This document shows positions 39,470-47,458 of a stretch of 64,000 nucleotides of DNA, piece after piece. A program made the translations under genes and the position numbers. Positions within the stretch are counted from its first letter, which is position 1, and each line of letters begins with the position of its first letter. The stretch is from Candidatus Dormiibacterota bacterium. GTDB taxonomy: Bacteria; Chloroflexota; Dormibacteria; Dormibacterales; Dormibacteraceae. Below the pieces are notes generated by a model. The model worked only from the letters and a program-made list of their open reading frames with translations, made no database searches and was not told where the DNA came from. The DNA lies in assembly GCA_024280995.1 (NCBI GenBank), contig JAMXLM010000018.1, positions 451,563 through 515,562 of the forward strand, read 5' to 3'.

Positions 39470-40390
39470 GTGGCTGCGGTCGAACCTCGCCTCGCAGACG
39501 TGGCTTACGAGCAGGTCGAGTGCAAGTCGGCGCTCAATCCGGTCAAGAACATGATGTTCAGCTGGTCGCTCAACCCCTACACCGGCTGTGAGCACCGCTG
39601 CGCCTTCTGCTACGTCCGCGCCTTCGAGCGCCGCGCCGACCGCCCGTCCGACGATCGGTATGGCCGCACCATCCGTGTGAAGGTCAACGTCGCCTCGGTG
39701 CTGCGGTCCGAGCTCGCGCGAAAGTCCTGGAAGAAGGAGACCGTTGTCGTCGGAGCGGCGACCGATCCGTACCAGCCCGCCGAAGGCCGGTTCAAGCTCA
39801 CCCGGCAGTGCCTCCAGGTCCTGCGGGAATTCTCCAACCCGACGGCGATGATCACGCGCGGGCCGATGATCATCCGCGACGTCGACGTCCTCGGCGAGCT
39901 GGCACGACGGGCTGAGCTCCACATCACGTTCAGCATCCCGACCCTCGACGACGAAATCTGGCGCAGGACCGAGCCTGGCACGGCACACCCGCGACAGCGG
40001 CTGAAGGCGGTCGAGAAGCTGGTCACCGCGGGGATCGACGTCGGCGTCGGCATGGCGCCGATCCTTCCCGGACTCTCAGACCGCCCGGAGCTCATCGAGG
40101 ACGTTGTCAAGGCTGCTCGCGCAGCGGGCGCGACCGGCCTCTGGGCGGCGATGCTCCATCTCAAGGACGGCACGCGGGAGCACTTCATGTCGGTGCTCGA
40201 CCGGCACTGGCCGGAGCTGGTGCCGCGCTACGAGCGCGCCTACCGCGATCGCGCGTACCTGCCGCAGTTCTTCGGCGAGAGCACGATGCACGAGGTGGCG
40301 CGCCTGCGTTCGCTTCACGGTGTCTCGGACCGCCGGCGCGTGATCCTGAAACCGCCACCGGAGCCGGAGCAGCTCTCACTGCTCAATTAG
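39470..40390 (+). CDS. SPL-family radical SAM protein
   Basis: 306 residues. The [4Fe-4S]-SAM motif C-x3-C-x2-C is in NPYTGCEHRCAFCYVRAFER. VVVGAATDPYQPAEGRFKLT, MITRGPMIIRDVDVLGELA and VGVGMAPILPGLSDRPELI follow. It matches the widespread SplB-like group (COG1533) known from actinobacteria, related to spore photoproduct lyase but of unproven function. Neighbour nth and the LexA-like box point to DNA repair. GTG 39470 fits the -10 spacing; ATG 39461 would overlap the -10 box. Confidence 0.88.
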   Translation: MAAVEPRLADVAYEQVECKSALNPVKNMMFSWSLNPYTGCEHRCAFCYVRAFERRADRPSDDRYGRTIRVKVNVASVLRSELARKSWKKETVVVGAATDPYQPAEGRFKLTRQCLQVLREFSNPTAMITRGPMIIRDVDVLGELARRAELHITFSIPTLDDEIWRRTEPGTAHPRQRLKAVEKLVTAGIDVGVGMAPILPGLSDRPELIEDVVKAARAAGATGLWAAMLHLKDGTREHFMSVLDRHWPELVPRYERAYRDRAYLPQFFGESTMHEVARLRSLHGVSDRRRVILKPPPEPEQLSLLN

Positions 40391-40405
40391 CATTTCCATT
40401 CGCAC

Positions 40406-40702
40406 ATGCGCGGTCCAATCGACGTCCTCAAGGGGCGCGTCGGCGGCTTCACCAAGATGGAGATCGCGCGCCGCACCGTGCCCTGCTACAAGCACGTGAT
40501 CGAGAAGGACGGCGAGAAGCTGTCGGTGTGCCTGCTCGTCGACTCAGGCAAGCTTTACCGCTTTCCATACGAGACGGCGAAGGGCATCAAAGGGCTCGCG
40601 CTGAAGGCTCGCTTCCTGCGCGGCGAGATGGAGCACCTGCGTCTGCGTGAGTTCCAGCCCGGTCTCTGCCGCTATGTCGAAAGAGCCGACCAAGCCGTCT
40701 GA
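40406..40702 (+). CDS. Small conserved-looking protein, unknown
   Basis: 98 residues: DVLKGRVGGFTKMEIARRTV, CYKHVIEKDGEKLSVCLLVD, GKLYRFPYETAKGIKGLALK. Compact, alpha/beta, two Cys, basic. No family recognised. The 3' end overlaps the following coiled-coil gene by 29 bases, and a TAGCAT box lies 12 bases before the ATG. Confidence 0.55.
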   Translation: MRGPIDVLKGRVGGFTKMEIARRTVPCYKHVIEKDGEKLSVCLLVDSGKLYRFPYETAKGIKGLALKARFLRGEMEHLRLREFQPGLCRYVERADQAV

Positions 40703-40970
40703 ATCACTCGTCCAGGACCTGCTGGCCGAGCGTCGCGAGTTGAAGGTTGCGGTCGAGCGGCTGAAGCTGCAGCTGGCCGACGCTGAGGCGGCCGGCGGCG
40801 GTGGTGGACCCGATCCGCGCGTCAAGGAGCTGCAGGACGAGGTCGAGCGCCTTCGCTACCAGCTGGCCTCGGCACGCGCCGAGGCGACGAACCTGCGCGA
40901 GGAGCGCGACCACTTGAGAGGTGGAATCGAAAAGGCGCTGGCGCAGCTCAGCGCGGACGAAGAGGAATAA
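40674..40970 (+). CDS. Short coiled-coil protein
   Basis: 98 residues from ATG 40674. Almost entirely heptad-like helix: SLVQDLLAERRELKVAVERL, LQLADAEAAGGGGGPDPRVK as a glycine hinge, then ELQDEVERLRYQLASARAEA, ending in acidic SADEEE. It probably dimerises; no function is assigned. Its stop codon lies in the A-run of the terminator of the opposite-strand gene. Confidence 0.6.
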   Translation: MSKEPTKPSESLVQDLLAERRELKVAVERLKLQLADAEAAGGGGGPDPRVKELQDEVERLRYQLASARAEATNLREERDHLRGGIEKALAQLSADEEE

Positions 40971-40996
40971 AAAAAGCCCCGCCCGAAGGCGGGGCT
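40968..40996 (-). terminator. Intrinsic terminator of the DUF4870-like gene
   Basis: Minus strand AGCCCCGCC-ttcg-GGCGGGGCT, a nine-pair stem with a stable UUCG tetraloop, followed by a run of T. It lies 17 bases beyond the stop of the gene at 41013. It is the only textbook terminator I see in the window. Confidence 0.9.
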
Positions 40997-41012
40997 GTTG
41001 GAAACGACTCTG

Positions 41013-41417
41013 TTACTTGATGGCGTCAGCCAACTGGGTGGTCAGCTGGTCCGTGAACTGGCCGATGCCAGGTGCCGCGATACGACCGCCCTGGTAGTTG
41101 ATGGCGCCGATCAGGAAGATGATCCAGTAGACGACACCAACCAGGTAAAGCAGAATCGACACCGGGAAGAAAACGAATCCGACGATGAATGAGATCAGCC
41201 AGATCCCGCCAAGGACTACCACGGACTGAGCTGCGTTCCACTTCACGTCCGGGTTGTCTTTGCCGACGAACAGGAAGATCAGGCCAGTGACCCACCACAG
41301 CAGGTAGGCGAGGATCACATTGGTCTTGGCGGCGCTTGCAGCCGTGGACTGTGGAGTGCCCCCCGGAGCCGGAGCCGGTTCGGGGCTGGCTGGAGGCGGG
41401 GGTGGCATCTGCGACAT
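41013..41417 (-). CDS. DUF4870-like membrane protein
   Basis: 134 residues. A Pro-rich N-terminus (MPPPPPASPEPAPAPGG) is followed by three to four helices: NVILAYLLWWVTGLIFLFVG, VVVLGGIWLISFIVGFVFF, ILLYLVGVVYWIIFLIGAIN. The pattern GKDNPDVKWNAAQS after helix 1 is the DUF4870/Tic20-like family mark. Function unknown. ATG 41417 has the strong Shine-Dalgarno GGAGGAG seven bases upstream and a TAATCT box further up, so unlike its neighbours it has a leadered message. It is probably well expressed. Confidence 0.85.
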   Translation of the reverse strand: MSQMPPPPPASPEPAPAPGGTPQSTAASAAKTNVILAYLLWWVTGLIFLFVGKDNPDVKWNAAQSVVVLGGIWLISFIVGFVFFPVSILLYLVGVVYWIIFLIGAINYQGGRIAAPGIGQFTDQLTTQLADAIK

Positions 41418-41424
41418 GGACAAT

Positions 41425-41457
41425 CTCCTCCTGAAGCTGGCTGGTGCGGCCAGATTA
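41425..41457 (-). promoter_or_regulatory. Leadered promoter and strong Shine-Dalgarno of the DUF4870-like gene
   Basis: On the minus strand TAATCT (41457 to 41452) is followed about 20 bases later by GGAGGAG (41431 to 41425), seven bases before the ATG. It decides the start in favour of 41417 over the ATG at 41483. Confidence 0.6.
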
Positions 41458-41511
41458 TCGACGGAATGACCGCAAAACGCCATAGCCGGCGCGACTTCCG
41501 CACTTCCCTGC

Positions 41512-41517
41512 TAGGCT
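41512..41517 (+). promoter_or_regulatory. Putative -10 box for the protein kinase
   Basis: TAGGCT lies 13 bases before the kinase ATG. Confidence 0.3.
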
Positions 41518-41530
41518 CGGACGAATCTAG

Positions 41531-42796
41531 ATGACCGACTCCGGTCAGCCGCCGGTTCCAGGGTGGGCGCCTAAGCACGAGGGAGACGAGCCGCAGCCGG
41601 ATCAGGCACGTCCGACGCCGCCTGACCAGACCGCGCCATTCGCCGGTGACTACAACGCGACCATGCGGCTGATCCCGGTTCCACCGCCTTCGACCCCGCC
41701 GCCGCCGATTCCAAGCGAGCGGTACATCGGCAAATACCGTGTCCGCGGCCAGCTCGGTCGCGGTGGCATGGGCTCGGTGTATCTCGCCGAGCAGCCGGGC
41801 CTGGGCCGCGAGGTCGCGATCAAAGAGCTCATCCTGTCCGCCGACCCCGTGGCGTTGAAGCGCTTCACCCAGGAGGCGCAGGTGATGGCGCGCACGAGCC
41901 ATCCCAACCTGGTCCAGGTCCACGACATGGAGCTCCAGGGGGACGTGAACTACCTCGTCATGGAGTTCGTCCGCGGGCGGTCGTTGCGTGAATGGCTGAA
42001 CGAGAAACGTGTCCCGCCGCCGCAGGCCTTCGCCGTGATGCACGGCGTCCTCCAGGCGCTCGACTACGCCCACCGGCACGCGATCGTGCACCGCGACATG
42101 AAGCCCGAGAACGTGCTCATCTCCGACGAGGGGATGGTCAAGGTCGCCGACTTCGGCATCGCGCGGCTGATGGACGACACCGGCGCGGGCAGCACCGCCA
42201 CCAAGACCGGAACCACCGTGGGCACGCCCCAGTACATGTCGCCCGAGCAGGTCTCCTCGAGCAAGGTCGACGGCCGGAGCGACCTCTACTCGGCAGGAAT
42301 CATGTTCTACGAGCTGGTCGCCGGGCAGCCGCCATTCACCGCAACGGAGGCTGACGGGCCCTTCACCCTCATGGCCAAGCACGTGCAGGCTCCGCCCAGG
42401 CCGCCTTCCGTCTTCGTGCCCGGGCTTAACCCCGAGCTGGAGCGGGTCATCCTCAAGTCGCTCGCCAAGCGGCCCGAAGACCGGTTCCAGACCGGCGCCG
42501 AGTTCGACGAGGCGATGTCGCGGATCGCAGACCAGATGTGTCCGGGCTGGCAGAGAAGCCTCGAGCCCGGCGCCGATCTATCCCGAATGGTGCCCACCGC
42601 AACGCCCGCGGTGCCGATCCCGGTGATGGCGCAGCATGCCGCGGGCGTCGTGTCGCCGCCGCAGCACGTGATCTACAACCCGGCGCCTCCCGCCAGGTCG
42701 GTGGCAAAGAGGTCGATGAGCTGCCTCAGCCTGCTTGTGCTGGTCCTCGTCGCTGCGTCAGTTGTTGGAGCCCTGGGCGCGAGCCTGATCCGCTAG
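41531..42796 (+). CDS. PknB-type Ser/Thr protein kinase, membrane anchored
   Basis: 421 residues. Gly-rich loop GQLGRGGMGSVYLAE, VAIKELIL with the ATP Lys, catalytic loop AIVHRDMKPENVLISDEGMV, DFG in VADFGIARLMDD, and APE-like MSPEQ. A kinase domain (about residues 60-335) is preceded by a Pro-rich 55 residues and followed by a linker and a single C-terminal helix MSCLSLLVLVLVAASVVGAL. There are no extracellular PASTA repeats, so the signal is unclear. It overlaps the convergent cyclase gene by 39 bases. Confidence 0.93.
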   Translation: MTDSGQPPVPGWAPKHEGDEPQPDQARPTPPDQTAPFAGDYNATMRLIPVPPPSTPPPPIPSERYIGKYRVRGQLGRGGMGSVYLAEQPGLGREVAIKELILSADPVALKRFTQEAQVMARTSHPNLVQVHDMELQGDVNYLVMEFVRGRSLREWLNEKRVPPPQAFAVMHGVLQALDYAHRHAIVHRDMKPENVLISDEGMVKVADFGIARLMDDTGAGSTATKTGTTVGTPQYMSPEQVSSSKVDGRSDLYSAGIMFYELVAGQPPFTATEADGPFTLMAKHVQAPPRPPSVFVPGLNPELERVILKSLAKRPEDRFQTGAEFDEAMSRIADQMCPGWQRSLEPGADLSRMVPTATPAVPIPVMAQHAAGVVSPPQHVIYNPAPPARSVAKRSMSCLSLLVLVLVAASVVGALGASLIR

Positions 42797-44947
42797 CGCC
42801 CGCTCGGCGTCGTCGCCGACGAGGATTTCGGTCGACCCGGTGTTCGCGGCCGCGAGCACGGTCTGCTGTGTGTACTGAGAGGTGAAGTCGCTGTGGGTTT
42901 GGGTCGCCATCTGGGTCGGCCACGGCACCCACGGTGCGTCGATCGACTCACGGATGGCCGTCACCTCGTAGATGCGGAACGTCTCGGCGGACTTGCCTTT
43001 CAGCTGCACGCCCGGCACGAGGTCGACGGCGATGTAGTCCTTGCACGCCTGGTACGTCTGCTCGCCGATGAGGACCTGGAACGCCGGCGCGTGCGTGCAG
43101 AACCGCGCGGCGGTGTTCACGGTGTCGCCCAGCGCTGTGTACTGCAGGCGGCTGCGCGAGCCCATGTTGCCGACGACGGCCGGCCCGGTGTTGATCCCGA
43201 TGCCCCAACGGATCGGCGGCAGGCCTTTCGCGATCAAGCGCTGCTGAAGCTCGGGAGCGCGATTGATGCAGTCGTAGGCGCAGCGCACGGCGAGCAATGC
43301 GTGGTTCTCCTGCAGTCGGGGCGCGTTCCAGAAGGCCATGATCTCGTCGCCGACGTACTTGTCGACGGTGCCGTCCCAGGTGAAGATGATCGCGCTCAGG
43401 TGGTCGAGGTACATCTGCACCACCTCGGTGACGTCGCTCGCCGCCATCGATTCCGACATGGACGTGAATCCACGAATGTCGACGAACAACAGCGTGATGT
43501 CGCGACGCTCGCCGCCGCGCAGGATGTCGTCGATGCCGCCCCGCGTTTTCGCCAGCTCCTCGACGATCTCCGGCTTGAGGTAGTGGCCGAAGATGTCGGT
43601 GACCTTGCGCTTCTCGCGGTCCTCGTACAGGAAGCGATATGCGGTCACGCCCGAGTAGGTGAGGGCGATTGCAAGCCAGACATGGAACAGGTCCGGGACC
43701 CAGTTCTGGAAAGCAGCGAGCGCGGCCATGCCGACGGTGAAGATGCCGAGCGCGATGACGGTCCCGACCAGGCCCCACAACACGGTGACCCTCGCGACGC
43801 CGACGGCGGTCGCCAGGCCGAGAACCAGGATGATCAGCAGCAGAACCCAGGGCGGCTCCGCCACCAGGAAGCGTGAGGGATTGGGTGGGATGGGCACCGC
43901 GTTGAGCAGCATCTGGACGACGTTGGCGTGGATCTCGACTCCTGCCATCGGCAGGGTCCCGTTGTGGCCGAAGCTCGTCGTCACAGTCTTCTCGTCGTTG
44001 ACGCCCGTCAGTCCGTAGGCGCCGATGAGCACGATCTTGTCTTTGAACAGAGCCGGCGATGCGCTCCCGTCGAGGACCTTATCGAAGCTTACGTAGTGCC
44101 CGAAGTCGTTGAAGTTCCCCGGCGGCCCCGAGAAGTTGATCAAGACCTGGCCTGAGGCATCCACCGGCGTGTGCCACGCCGACCCGAACGTCGCCACTCC
44201 GTTCGAGATCTCCACGTCGGCCCCCGTCTGGTAGCCGGGACCGAGCTCGAACGCTCGGTAAGCCTGCAGGCCCAGAGTGTCGATGACAGGCGTGCTGCAG
44301 GTTTGCCTGGCGAAGCAGACAGGTTGCACCGCGAGCGGGATCCGGCGCACTACCCCGTCGGCGTCAAGCACCAGGTCGGTCGATGCGATCGTGACGTTCG
44401 GTATCTCGGCCGAGCAGGGCGCGGTGACGTCGGTATTTGCGTCGAGGCAGCGGAAATCGTGGATCGGGCGTTCGTCGATCCCTTTCTGGACGATCTGGCC
44501 ATCGGTGCTCTGCGTGTCGCCGCCGCCGGAGGCCAGGACGACCGGGATCTTGCTCTTGGCCAGGGCGTCGTGGAGCGCGGCGTCGCCCGCGGGTGTGCTC
44601 GGATCCGGGAAGCCGATGTCGAAGGCGACCACCGCCGCCCCGGCGTTCTCGAGGTTCCGCAGCGCCGTCGCATAGTCCTCGCGTGGGATCGGGTAGCGGC
44701 CGATCGCTCGCAGCGAAGAGTCGTCAAGACCGACGATCGTCACCGAGTCCTGGGGCTTGCCGGGGTCGTACTGACCGGCGAAACGATCCTCGGGATGGAC
44801 GGAAACGTTCGCGTAGCAGCCCGTGGCGTGGGCGTCGCAGGTCAGCTGCTGGGTGTAGAGCCAGAACATCGACCCGGCGAGGACGAGCGACATCAGAACC
44901 GCCACCGCCGTTCGGTACGTGTACCAGTAGCGGATGTATCTCGGCAA
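42758..44947 (-). CDS. CHASE2-domain class III adenylate cyclase
   Basis: 729 residues. N-terminal helix (VLMSLVLAGSMFWLYTQQ), an extracellular CHASE2 domain (about 40-345; IVGLDDSSLRAIGRYPIPRE), then three helices and the cyclase (about 485-670). Metal Asp residues are in LLFVDIRGFTSMSE and in VDKYVGDEIMAFWNAP; Asn and Arg of the transition-state site are in LGDTVNTAARFC. Lys in VDKYVGD and Asp in ALGD suggest ATP as substrate. The TTG start has TATGAT 12 bases upstream. Confidence 0.93.
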   Translation of the reverse strand: MPRYIRYWYTYRTAVAVLMSLVLAGSMFWLYTQQLTCDAHATGCYANVSVHPEDRFAGQYDPGKPQDSVTIVGLDDSSLRAIGRYPIPREDYATALRNLENAGAAVVAFDIGFPDPSTPAGDAALHDALAKSKIPVVLASGGGDTQSTDGQIVQKGIDERPIHDFRCLDANTDVTAPCSAEIPNVTIASTDLVLDADGVVRRIPLAVQPVCFARQTCSTPVIDTLGLQAYRAFELGPGYQTGADVEISNGVATFGSAWHTPVDASGQVLINFSGPPGNFNDFGHYVSFDKVLDGSASPALFKDKIVLIGAYGLTGVNDEKTVTTSFGHNGTLPMAGVEIHANVVQMLLNAVPIPPNPSRFLVAEPPWVLLLIILVLGLATAVGVARVTVLWGLVGTVIALGIFTVGMAALAAFQNWVPDLFHVWLAIALTYSGVTAYRFLYEDREKRKVTDIFGHYLKPEIVEELAKTRGGIDDILRGGERRDITLLFVDIRGFTSMSESMAASDVTEVVQMYLDHLSAIIFTWDGTVDKYVGDEIMAFWNAPRLQENHALLAVRCAYDCINRAPELQQRLIAKGLPPIRWGIGINTGPAVVGNMGSRSRLQYTALGDTVNTAARFCTHAPAFQVLIGEQTYQACKDYIAVDLVPGVQLKGKSAETFRIYEVTAIRESIDAPWVPWPTQMATQTHSDFTSQYTQQTVLAAANTGSTEILVGDDAERALADQARAQGSNN

Positions 44948-44959
44948 CTTGTGGCGCGG

Positions 44960-44965
44960 ATCATA
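44960..44965 (-). promoter_or_regulatory. Putative -10 box of the adenylate cyclase gene
   Basis: TATGAT on the minus strand, five of six consensus matches, 12 bases before the TTG. The divergent DUF72 gene starts six bases away, so the promoters are interlocked. Confidence 0.45.
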
Positions 44966-44970
44966 TCCGC

Positions 44971-45876
44971 GTGACCGTGAAATGCGGCATCGCCGGCTGG
45001 GCCGACAAGTCGCTCATCGACTCCAGGCTCTTCTACCCGATGTCGGTCAAGACATCGATCGACCGACTGCGCTTCTACGCGTCGCAGTTCCCCCTCGTCG
45101 AGGTCGACTCGACCTACTACGGCATCCCAAAGCCGGAGACGGTCGAGGCGTGGGTGGCGCAGACGCCGCCGGAGTTCGTCTTCGACGTCAAGTCGTTCGC
45201 GCTCTTCACCAACCACCCGACGCGCCCGATGTCCATGCCTCCGGATCTTCGGGCCGACCTGCCGGCCGCGCTGCGGGAGAAACGCAACCTCTACCTCGAG
45301 CAGCTGCCGGACGACGTCGTCGACGAATCATGGGAGAGGTTCAGAGCTGCCCTCGAGCCTCTGCGCGCTGCGGGGAAGCTGGCGGCCGTCTTCTTCCAGT
45401 TCCCGCCATGGTTCCTGCCGTCGTCCCGTTCGCTCGCCTACGTGGAGCAGGTCCAGGAGAGGATGTTCGGATTCCAGGTCGCGGTCGAGTTCCGGCGCCC
45501 GGAGTGGCTCGACGGACGTCACCGCGACGGGACGCTTGCCTTCCTGCGCACGCGCGACATCCCTTACGTGGCGGTCGACGTCCCACCGGGTCACACGACC
45601 AGCATGCCGTCGGTCCACGACGTGACGTCGTCGAAGCTCGCGGTCATCCGCTTCCACGGCCGCAACCACCACACATGGGACATGAAGGGAGTCCCGCCCA
45701 ACGTCCGCTTTCGCTGGGACTACACCGACGAAGAGCTTTCGGAGTGGGTGCCGAAGATCCAGGAGATGGAGCGGTCGGCGGGTCAGGTCCACGCCCTTAT
45801 GAACAACAACTACTCGAACTACTCGGTCAAGAACGCCCAGCAGCTGGAGAAGCTGATGGAGGCCTGGCAGAAATAG
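44971..45876 (+). CDS. DUF72 family protein (YecE-like)
   Basis: 301 residues. KCGIAGWADKSLIDSRLFYP, QFPLVEVDSTYYGIPKPETV, FVFDVKSFALFTNHP, FFQFPPWFLPS, VAVEFRRPEWLDG and ALMNNNYSNYSVKNAQQL are all marks of this TIM-barrel family. Function unknown; linked in other genomes to nucleic-acid metabolism. The start is GTG 44971, or GTG 44977 two codons later. Confidence 0.9.
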   Translation: MTVKCGIAGWADKSLIDSRLFYPMSVKTSIDRLRFYASQFPLVEVDSTYYGIPKPETVEAWVAQTPPEFVFDVKSFALFTNHPTRPMSMPPDLRADLPAALREKRNLYLEQLPDDVVDESWERFRAALEPLRAAGKLAAVFFQFPPWFLPSSRSLAYVEQVQERMFGFQVAVEFRRPEWLDGRHRDGTLAFLRTRDIPYVAVDVPPGHTTSMPSVHDVTSSKLAVIRFHGRNHHTWDMKGVPPNVRFRWDYTDEELSEWVPKIQEMERSAGQVHALMNNNYSNYSVKNAQQLEKLMEAWQK

Positions 45877-45880
45877 GGCC

Positions 45881-45886
45881 TAATCT
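45881..45886 (+). promoter_or_regulatory. Putative -10 box of a leaderless promoter for the alcohol dehydrogenase
   Basis: TAATCT lies ten bases before the ATG at 45897, immediately after the DUF72 stop. Confidence 0.45.
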
Positions 45887-45896
45887 TGGTGCCAGC

Positions 45897-46934
45897 ATGA
45901 AAGCGCTGACGTTCCAGGGCGAAGGCGACGTCAAGGTCATGGACGTGCCCAAACCGTCGATCGCGGGCTCCCGCGACGTGCTGGTGAGGGTCACCCTCGG
46001 CGCGGTTTGCGGCTCCGACCTCCACATCCTCCACGGCCACACACCGATGAATCCGGGTGCGGTGCTGGGTCATGAGTTCGTCGGGGTCGTCGATGACGTC
46101 GGACCGGAGGTCGCCCGCTTCAAGCCAGGCGATCGAGTCGTCTCGAGCTTCTTCACCGCGTGCGGGCACTGCGCCCTGTGCCGTAAGGGTTGGTTCAACC
46201 AGTGCGTGGACAAGGGCACGTTCGGCCACGGCGAGTACTTCGGCGGGCTGGGCGGCGGGCAGGCTGAGTACGTGGTCGTGCCCAATGCCGACAGCACAAT
46301 GGAGCCCATCCCCGACGGGATGGATGACGAACAGGCCATCTTCGTCGGCGACATCCTGTCGACCGGCTTTTTCGGCGCCGAGCGCGCCGAGATCAGGCCA
46401 GGCGACGTGGTCGCAGTGGTCGGCGCTGGACCGGTCGGCCTGCTGGCGACGATGTCTGCCCAGCTCTTCGGGCCGGCGCGCACTTTCGTCATCGACATGG
46501 TCGATTCGCGGCTGGAGATCGCGCAGGAGCTGGGCGGGATACCGATCAATGCGAAGCAGACCCACCCCGTCGAAGCCATCGAGAGGGCGACCGGAGGGAT
46601 CGGCGCCGACTCCAGCATCGAGTGCGTGGGCCTGCTCTCCGCCGTCGACACGGCCATTCACGCAGTGCGCGGCGGCGGGACCATCTCGATGGTGGGTGTG
46701 CCCAGCGCCGTCGGCGGCGAATTTCCTTACATGCGGATGTGGTTGAAATCCCTGACGTTCCGCGCCGGTTGGTGCAACGTGCAGAAGTACATGCGGCCGC
46801 TGCTTGACCTTATCGCCGCCGGCCGGCTGCACCCGGAGAAGATCATCAGCCACCGCATGAAGCTCGACGACGCCGAGGAGGCATACCGGATCTTCGACGC
46901 CCGCGAGGCGACGAAGATCGTCCTTTCCCCCTAG
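45897..46934 (+). CDS. Zinc-dependent alcohol dehydrogenase (MDR family)
   Basis: 345 residues. Catalytic zinc ligands are in LGAVCGSDLHILHG and VLGHEFVGVVDDVG. The structural-zinc loop ACGHCALCRKGWFNQC holds four Cys. The Rossmann motif is VVAVVGAGPVGLLATM. It resembles the class III/formaldehyde-dehydrogenase-like and sugar-alcohol dehydrogenases; the substrate cannot be fixed. The stop overlaps that of the convergent metallopeptidase gene by four bases. Confidence 0.93.
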   Translation: MKALTFQGEGDVKVMDVPKPSIAGSRDVLVRVTLGAVCGSDLHILHGHTPMNPGAVLGHEFVGVVDDVGPEVARFKPGDRVVSSFFTACGHCALCRKGWFNQCVDKGTFGHGEYFGGLGGGQAEYVVVPNADSTMEPIPDGMDDEQAIFVGDILSTGFFGAERAEIRPGDVVAVVGAGPVGLLATMSAQLFGPARTFVIDMVDSRLEIAQELGGIPINAKQTHPVEAIERATGGIGADSSIECVGLLSAVDTAIHAVRGGGTISMVGVPSAVGGEFPYMRMWLKSLTFRAGWCNVQKYMRPLLDLIAAGRLHPEKIISHRMKLDDAEEAYRIFDAREATKIVLSP

Positions 46935-47422
46935 GCCATCGCGTCGAGCGCAAGCAGGTAGCCCTTCGCGCGTTCGGCCAGCGGGTAGCGGTTCTCGAGC
47001 GCGTGGAACTCTGGCCCGTGGTCGCTCTGCAGGAGATGCGCGAGCTCGTGCACGACCAGGTAGTCGAGCACCCAGTCCGGCAGGGCGGCGGCGCGCTTCG
47101 CGATCCGGATCGCGCCGTCGGTGAACGTGCAGCTGCCCCAGAGGCGATCCATGTCCGTGAAGTCGATGGAGTTCCACCGGAGCTTGCCCTCGAAGTGGCG
47201 GTGGTTCATCAGCCTTGCCCGTTCGGCCAGGCGGTCATCCGACGGACGGCGCCGTTCGGCCTGCTTCTCCAGCCGCCGGCTCATGACCTCTGCCCAATGC
47301 TCGCGCTCGGAATGGGGCATGGTCGCCGGCACCAACAGCTCGAGCACGCCCGACCTCATCCGGGCGGCCACTGTGCGTCGACGTTTGCGTGACGTGATGA
47401 TGCGAATCGGAGGACGGCTCAG
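46931..47422 (-). CDS. YgjP/WLM-type metallopeptidase-like protein, CTG start proposed
   Basis: 163 residues. The zinc motif HELAHLLQSDHGPEFHALEN (HExxH plus distal His) and RWNSIDFTDMDRLWGSCTFT are typical of the YgjP/SprT-like M48 relatives of unknown role. The N-terminus begins RPPIRIITSRKRRRTVAARM, which is conserved in the family and lies upstream of the first ATG. No ATG, GTG or TTG precedes it, but CTG 47422 does, ten bases after TACAAT on the minus strand. Confidence 0.85.
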   Translation of the reverse strand: MSRPPIRIITSRKRRRTVAARMRSGVLELLVPATMPHSEREHWAEVMSRRLEKQAERRRPSDDRLAERARLMNHRHFEGKLRWNSIDFTDMDRLWGSCTFTDGAIRIAKRAAALPDWVLDYLVVHELAHLLQSDHGPEFHALENRYPLAERAKGYLLALDAMA

Positions 47423-47432
47423 CGTGGGACGG

Positions 47433-47438
47433 ATTGTA
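47433..47438 (-). promoter_or_regulatory. Putative -10 box of a leaderless promoter with CTG start
   Basis: TACAAT on the minus strand, five of six consensus matches, ten bases before CTG 47422. The layout matches the CTG-started MaoC-like gene. Confidence 0.5.
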
Positions 47439-47458
47439 GGATGGCCCGGCAGCTGACT

